From: Chara braunii
Taxonomy: Eukaryota; Streptophyta; Charophyceae; Charales; Characeae
DNA length: 60,872 nucleotides
Reading direction: 5' to 3'
Assembly (NCBI GenBank): GCA_003427395.1
Contig: BFEA01000096.1
Location: 903,306-964,177 of the forward strand
This document shows, one piece after another, positions 52,980 through 60,872 of the stretch (positions within the stretch are counted from its first letter, which is position 1; each line of letters begins with the position of its first letter). The notes under the pieces were generated by a model. It searched no databases, was not told where the DNA came from, and saw only the letters and a program-made list of their open reading frames with translations. The position numbers and the translations under genes are program-made.

Positions 52980-54146
52980 TTGATTGTCGCTCTTGAGAGG
53001 GTGAGGAGAGGGAAGAGGGGTGTTCATCCCAAAATTGTGAGGAAGTGCGGACCGCTCTTGAGGGACTTATTGACCCCCTCGTCCTCCATCATGATGTCTG
53101 CAGCGGAATGGAAGCTGCAAATGGACACTGCCACTGAGGCAGAAAAAGCGGAGTACCTATTCTTTTATGAGAAAGCATTGAAGAGGGAAGAGGAAAAAAA
53201 GGAGAGAGAGAAGAGAGACAAAGTGAAAGCTTATGAAGTTGTCTTCAACATTATGCTTGCCTTGACTGACGCTGAGCTGGAGAGAAGACCATCCCAATCC
53301 TAAGGGCCTTATAGATGTCTGGGCTGTTGAGGACCATACCGGCCAACTCGCGAAAGTGTTTGAGGAACTCAAGAAGTTGCGCGAGGACATGACCCAGATG
53401 GCGCAGCAGCACCGTGACCAGCTGCAACAGTTTGCTAGCATGCAGCAGGCCCAAATTGTGCTTCCGTCTGCTTACCCTGCTTCTAATGTTGTGTGTCAGT
53501 CCGTTCTTGCCCCTCTAAATGTGTCTTCTTCTTTTTTTTTTTCTTCTTCTTTTTCTTCTTCTTCTTCTTCTTCTTCTTCTTCTTCTTCTTGAGTGTGGTC
53601 AACAGCCTATTTGGACGTGCAACAGATCCAAACTCCGTTGTTGTTGGTGCTGCTGCAGTGACAAGTAGTAGTGCAAGGCATTTTGAAATTGTTGCAGCCC
53701 CGACTTCGGACCTAGCAATCGTTGATCCTAGCTACAACTTTTCCTACGTGGACAAAAATACGACACATATTCCGTCTAAATATGACGGAAAAGATGACGT
53801 TGAGTCTTGGATCAGCTCTATGTAATCCTACTTTGATGTGTTGGGGACACCCCTGGTTACTCAGTTGTTGGTTCTAGGGACCAATGTGGAACCCGCCGCA
53901 AGAGGCTTTGTAGTTGTCCAAGATGTACACTTAGACTTCAAGAGAATAAACCTGAACAAACGGCTGCAGGCTACACCAATAGCCACTCACGAGGATCTCT
54001 TAATCAAACAATATGTTGATCCACATGCTGCAACTAAAGTTAGACTCAAGCTTGACAAGCTCAAGCACAGCAAGTGGACAGGCACCATGCTTAGTCTACA
54101 ACAGTACATTACTAAACTCTTTGCTACTCCTGATTTTTGGAGATGA
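52980..54146 (+). pseudogene. Element F gag
   Basis: Amino part with SAAEWKLQMDTATEAEKAEY and a Lys/Glu-rich coiled coil, then FEELKKLREDMTQMAQQHRD, a (TTC)n run at about 53553-53590 and the capsid-like part (HIPSKYDGKDDVESWISSM, then TAG, then SYFDVLGTPLVTQLLVLG). It is in at least three frames. The KYDGKDDVESWI motif is typical of the start of gypsy capsid domains. Confidence 0.65.
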
Positions 54147-54780
54147 TTACGCAGTCTTGCTTGAATGTAATTAAAGGTACGGTTCCTTCTACTGTAACAT
54201 ATCGCCTGGGGCTCAGACTCACAAAATATACGGATTGGCTTTCCCTCATGCAGGATTTATTCAAGCTGGAGGCACAAGACCTTCTGGTGGATCGGGTGGT
54301 AAAAAGACCACTGACCACAAATGGTTTTGAGGCAGCAACCGTTTTGCAGTGCACGATCAGCTTGCAGTTGACGAGGAAGCCCTGGCAGAGGACCCTTCTC
54401 TTGGCGACGATCAAGAGCAAGACTGAGAGGCATCTTTCTCTTCGTCAACTCACGAGTCTGACCATGTAAATGACGACGAAAAACTCAATCCTTCATTTAG
54501 ACTCTCAAGCACCGAAAGAAAGGGACTAAACCGGAATTTGATGAAGAAAACTCTTCACCTTCCCAAGGGAGCCAAATTTCCACCTAAACCGGAGGCAGCA
54601 ACCAGACCTTGGGTTGGCATCCGGATTAGCGAAAGTGAATGGAAAAATAGGCTCAAGAGAAACGTTTGCCTGCATTGCCAGCTACTTGAAACACAGTTGA
54701 TAAGTGTTTTAGGCTGTAGGGAAACCAGCAACAGTCGTAGAGATGTTGTCAACACACTCTACTACAAGAGATGTTGAATC
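54147..54780 (+). pseudogene. Element F gag, C-terminal debris
   Basis: Open pieces include TYRLGLRLTKYTDWLSLMQD and LKRNVCLHCQLLETQLISVL, the latter a remnant of a zinc knuckle (CX2C kept). Order fits the end of gag. Confidence 0.45.
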
Positions 54781-55035
54781 AGCAAGTGGTGATCCCTCAT
54801 CGGGGTCATATGTTATTCAACAACCTTCTCTTGATGCCCCTTCTTCTGCTGATTTCGAGGCTGCTACAAACCCAATCTATATGTCGAGCCTTAGGATGAG
54901 TCTAGGGAGATCGACTTCCGCGCTCACCTGTCTAGGGAGATCGACTTCCACGCTCACTTGCAAGACGGGGCTGACATGAAACAACGTCGTGATGAAGGGA
55001 CTGTGCAACTGATTTTCTTCAAACTTCTTATTAAC

Positions 55036-55290
55036 CACCGCGCCCTTGTGTCTTGGTTGATTGTGGTTCCACTTCAAATCTTTTGTCTCCACACGGGGTT
55101 CGCAAGGTGGGCTTGTGAATGAAGCAAGTGGAGTTGTAGAGCCCTTGCCAGACCCAAGTGGGCAACAAAGAAGTTTTCACTTCCACGCACACAGTCAAAG
55201 GTATGTGCACTACCTTTGACAAAGGAAAAACCGTTACCCACATGTTGAATTTCTATGTCCTCGACAAGTGACCCTTCAACGCAGTCCTCA
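55036..55290 (+). pseudogene. Element F aspartic protease remnant
   Basis: A frame around 55050 reads LVDCGSTSNLLSPHGVRKVG, the active site of a gypsy protease, followed downstream by MLNFYVLDK. Interrupted by several stops. Confidence 0.6.
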
Positions 55291-55299
55291 CCAAAGGTT

Positions 55300-55737
55300 A
55301 ACAGGGACCCCCACTATTCAGCCCCAACGTAACAACCCCAACCCTAAAAAATGCATTGGAGATCATTTTTTCTAGTTTTTTTTTTTTTTTTTTTTTTTTG
55401 CCGTGTTTTATTTTTTGTCAAGGTCTGTGTATGCCAATTTTATTGTTTTTTGGGATCTTCGAGTTCACTGTTTTGGCCAGCCCTGAAAAATCAAGAAAAT
55501 CCTGATAACTGAAAAGAGTGAATTTTGCATGAAAGCACACTTTTACCTTGGGGTTTAAGGCCCCTTTTATCATTTTTTTTTATTTTTTTTTGGCTGTTGG
55601 TTTATCTGGTGTTCACTCTATGGACTGGTGATAAGTCTGGCGTAAAAGGTATGAGACGTTTGTTATAATGACCTTGAAAAAATCCTGAAAATTTAGAACT
55701 CTATTAACCTCTTCTCGCAGTCCTTGGCTTTGGCTGG
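55300..55737. other. Non-coding insertion or decayed linker in F
   Basis: T-rich with three T-runs (55375-55399, 55575-55590 among them). It interrupts the expected run from protease to RT. Type unknown. Confidence 0.4.
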
Positions 55738-56750
55738 TTGCAGTCCAAATGTGTTAGGACTGAGTGGAAGGAGTCACTTTTCGTAGTGCAAGATGCTATT
55801 GGGAACGAGCTTCATGTCCTCTTAGACGAGAAGCGCAAGTCCCTAGTGACTTTTCTCAATGCGATGCAATTCTGCAAAAAGTGGCGCCAACGCAAGGAGG
55901 ACGAACAATTGTTTATAACCTTCGTTCGTCCTGCCCATGTGCCCTCTACGTTTGCGGCAAGTATTACCACTGCTTTGCACAATGGTTCTACTTCTAATAC
56001 TTTTGTTTCTAGTTCTTCGCGATCTACTTCTTCCAACTACTTCTACTTCAAGTTTCATTGTCTTGGCTGCTAGTTTGCAACATGATATGCCCGGACCTGA
56101 TCCAGACCCTCCACCTCTGACCGTTCCAGCAAACATCCAAAACCTTCTCAACCGATTCCCAGAGGTATTGGCCAAACCATGTGGGATTCCCATGCGTTTG
56201 GTCAAACATAAGATTGAGTTGATCGAAGGCAACACTCCTCCAAAGGGTTGTGTGTATCGTATGGGATCCAGCGAGTTGGAGGAACTGCAAAGGCATATTG
56301 ATCATATGATTGATAGAGGGTGGATAAGGGCTAGCGAGTCTAAATTTGGTGCACATGTTATGTTTGTCCCTATGAATGGATGCAAACTCCAGATGTGTAT
56401 TGATTATCATGGACTTAACTAGATTACAAGAAATAACGTTTATCCTTTGCCACGAATTGATGATTTGTTGGATGTTGCTGGAGGGTGCAAGGTCTTCTCC
56501 AAGATCGATCTCAAGTCCGGCTACCACCAGATTGAAGTCAATCCTGTGGACTAGCACAAAACTGCATTCAAGACTCGCGATGGGTTGTACGAATTTACCG
56601 TTATGTCCTTCGGTCTCATGGATGCACCAACCACCTTCCAATGTCTTATATACAAGGTTCTTCGCAAACAAATTGGTTTGTTTGTTGTTGTATATCTAGA
56701 TGACATCTTGATACCGGAAAACGATAGAGGACCACCAGAGACATCTTGAG
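55738..56750 (+). pseudogene. Element F RT, first part
   Basis: KHKIELIEGNTPPKGCVYRM and DRGWIRASESKFGAHVMFVP run in frame to TAG at 56420-56422, then [34 protein letters not shown] with another stop, and VVVYLDDILIP with an intact YLDD near 56691-56702. Closely related to the pol of element C, so both are family 2. Confidence 0.8.
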
Positions 56751-57097
56751 GAAGTGTTGAACAACCTCAAGAAAACCCAGTTCCATCTCAACTTGGAGAA
56801 ATATAAGTCTGGGAGGGAAAAAGTTATCTACCTTGGACATCATTTGCCGTTATGCCCTTCGATCTCACGAATGCACCAACCAGCTTCCAATGTCTTACGG
56901 ACAAGGTTCTTTGCGAACAAATTGGTTGGTTTGTTGTTATATATCTAAGATTAAATCTTGATCTTCAGGAAAACAATGGAGGACCACCTGAGACATTTTG
57001 AGGAAGTGTTGAACAACCTTAAGAAAACGCAGCTCCATCTCAACTTGGAGAAATCTAAATCTGGGAGGGAAAACGTTATCTACCTTTGACATCAGTT
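56600..57097 (+). repeat. In-frame 249-bp tandem duplication in F RT
   Basis: GTTATG(T/C)CCTTCG.TCTCA at 56600 recurs at 56849, and the following segments up to the GACATCA region repeat too. The period of 249 is 83 codons. The second copy of the catalytic box is degraded. The two copies have diverged, so the event is not recent. Confidence 0.8.
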
Positions 57098-57264
57098 GTC
57101 CGCTGTAGGCCTAGAGCCATTGGCAACCAAAGTTGAGATCATTCGTAAGTGGCCTCAGCCCTTGAACGTCCGTGAACTGCATTTCTTTCTTGACCTTGCA
57201 TCATACGACTGAAAATTTGTCCCTCAATTCTCTATCGTTGCGCGTCCATTGTCAATATTTACTA

Positions 57265-57369
57265 CCGTCTTCACCCGAATAGAACGCCCGGTCATTATAG
57301 TTGTATTTGGCCCAACTTTCAGCCCAGATACGACGATAATTATGGGTCGTTCTATTCGGGTGAAGACAG
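57265..57369. mobile_element. 105-bp palindromic MITE, TA target duplication
   Basis: TA (57263-57264) and TA (57370-57371) flank an element with inverted ends C(C/T)GTCTTCACCCGAATAGA. The arms continue almost to the centre, so the whole is a near-perfect hairpin. It interrupts RNase H of F at a point where the sister copy in element C is continuous. TA duplication points to a Tc1/mariner-type source. Confidence 0.8.
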
Positions 57370-57371
57370 TA

Positions 57372-57880
57372 GCAAGAATGTATATTATGCATTGGACAAC
57401 ACTTGTGAGACTGGCTTTTGAGCCTTGAAAGAGGCTTTGGTGAGTCATCTTGTGCTCCGCATTGCGCCACATTGCAGATCCCAAACTCACATTCGTAGTT
57501 ACCACATACGGGATTGGCGCAGTGCTGCAATAAGATGATGGTGATGGCTTGCGTCCACTCGAACACTATAGCAAATGCATGCCCAACGAAAAGGTAGCCA
57601 CTTCCACTTATATATATGATCTCTATGAGCTACATGAGGCACTCAACCATTGGAAGCATTATCTTTTGGGACGTCACTTCAGAGTCTATTAAGATCACGA
57701 GACTCTGAAGTGGATCAAGGAGCAAACTACCTTATCCATTACATTGACCCGCTGGTTGCATGAGATTAATATTTTTTATTTCAAACAAACACAAAAAGGG
57801 TTGTTATAACCAAGTTGCTGATGCACTGTCTCGCCACCCGAAGTATATGACTTGCCTTATGAACTCCTACGACCTCAGAA
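57372..57880 (+). pseudogene. Element F RNase H
   Basis: Pieces DGLRPLEHYSK, KVATSTYIYDLYELHEALNH and HWKHYLLGRHFRVY, then a stop where Ser of YSDHE is expected, and KKGCYNQVADALSRHPKYMT. The TTDAS motif is damaged. Confidence 0.7.
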
Positions 57881-58775
57881 AGAAATTAAAGGAGGATCCA
57901 GTTGAACAAACTGCCAAGGATCCGGAGCTTAGTGCCATTCTTGAGCAACTCAAGGCTGACACCGATAGTTAACCTGAATTCCACGATTGTGAGGATCTGT
58001 TGTTCCGACGTTATGGGAAGCATGACCGTTTCTGTGTACCCAACCATGACCCCCTCCTCACTTACTTCTTGGATCTGGCTTGTGGCCGGAGTGGACACAT
58101 CATCGGTTTTGAGAAAACGTACGGAAGTTTATTGCAACAATTTGATTGGTTTGGTATGAAAGGGTTTGCACAAAAGTTTGTGGCTGAGTGTGAAGTTTGT
58201 CAACGGGTCAAGCCATCTCACAAAAACCTTATGGACTACTTCACCCCCTAACTATTCCTGATGGTCTCGGAGAGTCGGTTTCAATTGACTTCATGGATAT
58301 GGGTAAGACAAGTAGGAATGGGTACTCACAAGTGATGGTGACCGTTGACCATTTTTCGAAATTCTTGAATCTGATTCCATTGCCACCTCGCGCCCCAATG
58401 AAGCTTGTACTCGAAGAGTTGAATAAGCACTACATTCTGCAGAATGGACCCCCGAAGGCTCTTGTGAGTGATCGGGATACCCGGTTCATCAGCGCAGATT
58501 AGAAGGACTTTACCACCCAAATCTACGATATGTACCTCAAGATGACATATTGTCGTCATCAGGAGGCCAATGGCCTGGTTGAAGAGATTGACCAGACCGT
58601 AAATCAACTTCTCCGTGCTCTTATCATTCCCGATCACAACACGTGGGATGTAGAATTGCCCATTGTGAGGGGGTTATACAACAAGTCCATCCACTCTTCC
58701 ATCGGCACGACACCGAACCGTTTATATTACGGGTGGAAGATACACAATCCTCTATCCTTCCTATTTCTTGATTAG
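57881..58775 (+). pseudogene. Element F integrase
   Basis: Zinc site LACGRSGHIIGFEK and CEVCQRVK, core VSIDFMDMG, ALVSDRDTRFISAD with TAG at 58500-58502, and HQEANGLVEEIDQ with the catalytic Glu. Single stops and small indels break it. Confidence 0.8.
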
Positions 58776-58795
58776 GCACCGGGTCTGACACCTGG

Positions 58796-59437
58796 TCATC
58801 TTGGCTTAGTGCCATTTACGATCGCTTGCTCAAAATTGTTGTGGCAGTCATGAACAAGCGTCGGGCGGCCATGATTAAACACGCTAATAAGAAGCGTTGG
58901 CGTGCACCATTGGAAGTGGGAAGTTATGTCTGGGTCAAGATGTCTAAGTTTTCTGAAGAAGAGGAGTGTTGCATAAAACTCCTCCCTCTCAAATGTGGCC
59001 CATGGTAGGTGTTGAAGGTAGTGGGGGATGATATATTTTTCCCTTCCTATGTAATAGACGTGCCACCCCATATGTGCACATATCCGGTTTGTCACGCATC
59101 CAAATTGTTTATGTATCGTGCTCCTGGTTCCTTTCCCTATCGTGACCATATAATCCCTCGTTTTATCGATGGCAGTCATGAGATCGACACGATTGCGAGT
59201 CATATCGATAAGGGACGTAACAGACAGTATCAAGTTCACTTTCTATATCACCCACTATATTATCTGTACTGGATTTCCAAGGAGGAATTGTTGCAAAGCA
59301 CACCTCGAGTCGTCAAGGCCTATGAACGACTGATTGATACACAACCAAAGATCACTGTGGCTCTCACTGCTACAGCGTACTCCCAATCCCTCTTTGCAAT
59401 ATTCGCCTATGATGTGTTTTGCAGGGACTCTGAGTGA
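58796..59437 (+). pseudogene. Element F integrase C-terminus, chromodomain-like
   Basis: MIKHANKKRWRAPLEVGSYVWVKM, SYVIDVPPHMCTYPVCHASK, then HEIDTIASHIDKGRNRQYQV and LYWISKEELLQSTPRVVKAY, a chromodomain-like fold. Stop after YDVFCRDSE at 59437. Confidence 0.8.
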
Positions 59438-59478
59438 GTTACTCGCCCAAAGGGACCTCGCTCTTAAGGGGGGGTTAA

Positions 59479-60753
59479 TATAATGACCCACCAAAACACA
59501 GACTGAGAACACTGCTGATTTCTAAGTTCTACCACTGAAATGGATGCCTTGCTGAGATTCCCGCATTATGTTGAGTTTTCTAAGTATGTGTGTGTATGCG
59601 TGCTTGATGGTCTGCATGCTTGTCTGAGTGCTGGTCTGCTTAAGTGTGTGTGTGACCCCCAGGGGTACTTGCTTGTTTGAAGGCCTGTAGGGCCGGTACC
59701 TACCTGTGGCCATGACATTGAGGGTTGCAGGGGGGGGAAAACACTCAAGTGGCGGGGCACGAGGCCGGCGACACTTAGGGCAGTGGAAAAAACAATCAAG
59801 TAGCGGGTAGGCCGAAACCACACCAAGTAGCAATAGATGTGCCAGGTACTCGAGGCCGAGCAGAAGAAGACAAGAGTTGGCATTTTTACAGGCCTGGTAG
59901 TTGTAGGCTGGGTCTAGGGGGTCCAACCAGTCTCACTCTAGGGCATGTATGGGCAATATCAGAGTCTGTAATGATGTTTCCCTCCGAAAGGGAGAAGGTA
60001 TCGGTTGCTTGGGAGGCCGAGCAGCCTGGAGGTCACCGCCCAAGAGGCAAGTAGGTCGCTATATCTTCGAGCTGAGCCAAGAGCTCAGACTCATTCTTCG
60101 GTGTGCAAGTTTGGCGACACACTGCTTGGAGTGTTGACTGGAGGAGCGCTGGGCACTTCAACTCTACTGGGAGGAAGGAGAGCGGGAGCTCCCACCTCGG
60201 CTATGATGCAGCTCTGCCGGTAGGAGGAGGGAGAAGAGGATTGAGGACGAGAGTGGCGAGGTACCTACCTCACTATGGTGGACACCATCTTCATCACCTT
60301 GTTAGGCGCTGCATCTGGACGCACCAAGAAGGCTTTAAGGTGGGGTCAGGCATGGCAGCCTGAACAGCAGCGACCATAGCTGCTTTGTGTGGTCCTTCGC
60401 ACGGCAGGGCGAGGCTCTAGTAGTTAGTCATAGCCTTGGAGCGGTGTCATGCCTATGGTGGACCTCATGATGTGCCTGCAGTTGAAGAGGGGTTCAGACA
60501 TTGACATTATTACTGTCATTTATTGTTTGAATAAGAGAGGATGAGAAAAGGAGGAGGAGAGCGGTCGGTGAAGAAGATGGGAATTCTCATTGGTCTTTGC
60601 TGGTGTACATCTTCCTCTTCTTCTTTCTTTCCTCTTCTTCTTCTTCTTGTTTCCCTCTCTCTCTCCTCTCAAGTTCATTCATTTCTTTTTGCAATTGGAC
60701 GACATTGTACTTTTTGATGCAAGTGTACTTCGAAATTGGCCAGGATCGTGACA
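59479..60753 (+). repeat. Element F 3' LTR (family 2)
   Basis: About 1275 bp, starting TATAATGACC (TG mutated to TA) after a G-rich tract and ending GATCGTGACA. Confidence 0.8.

Positions 60754-60872
<119 letters not shown>

Larger units (their letters stand above)
28804..60753 (+). mobile_element. Element F: outermost Ty3/gypsy (family 2), nested host
   Basis: Starts TGTAATGACC directly after (GA)n and ends at GATCGTGACA (60753), followed by GAGAAC. AGAGA precedes it and AGAGA overlaps its last A on the right, a 4-5-bp target duplication. Its 5' LTR is split by element D (29728-45855). After that come the rest of the LTR, a primer site, a long leader with foreign-looking sequence, gag, protease, pol and a 3' LTR. 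All coding parts are broken. Confidence 0.8.

Overview
This window is eukaryotic nuclear DNA made almost entirely of transposable elements and their debris. The evidence is poly-purine/pyrimidine microsatellites, intron-like splice signals, Ty3/gypsy pol genes with chromodomain-like tails, primer-binding sites complementary to plant-type initiator tRNA-Met, Penelope-like reverse transcriptases, and scaffold gaps. The best guess is a large, repeat-rich streptophyte genome such as a charophyte alga of the Chara type; this is inference, because no marker gene fixes the species. No intact host gene is visible. One short open exon-like segment (27976-28310, minus strand) is the best host-gene candidate.

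Layout. 1-5.7 kb: diverged repeats. I find three hammerhead-ribozyme-like motifs here: one with a canonical core (1636-1690, +) and an inverted, covarying pair (247-318, + and 3839-3892, -). 5.8-8.7 kb, minus strand: a Penelope-like (or rvt-like) reverse transcriptase gene with probable introns, one in-frame TGA, and a long hairpin just beyond its 3' end. 8.9-14.9 kb: a promoter-like repeat block with a TATA box inside a palindrome loop, then a cascade of five or more unrelated minisatellites, then a decayed ORF. 14.9-27.6 kb: two family-1 gypsy elements (A, B) head to tail sharing one LTR, both broken by stops and frameshifts.

28.8-60.75 kb is a nest. Element F (family 2, LTR about 1.3-1.4 kb) inserted into a (GA)n tract. 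Element D (family 3) inserted into F's 5' LTR with duplication ATGTC. Element C (family 2) inserted into D's 5' LTR with (A)ATAG. A 5'-truncated Penelope-like fragment inserted into the pol gene of C. F also carries a 105-bp palindromic MITE with TA target duplication and an in-frame 249-bp duplication in its RT. Removing the inner elements restores the outer LTRs almost seamlessly.

The least explained stretch is 46.4-52.9 kb, in the leader of F. It has no retroelement coding and one unrecognised, frame-broken minus-strand ORF group. In 50.3-52.5 kb it carries a dense series of short perfect hairpins, far more than I would expect by chance. The two observations most worth follow-up are the hammerhead motifs and this hairpin-dense segment.
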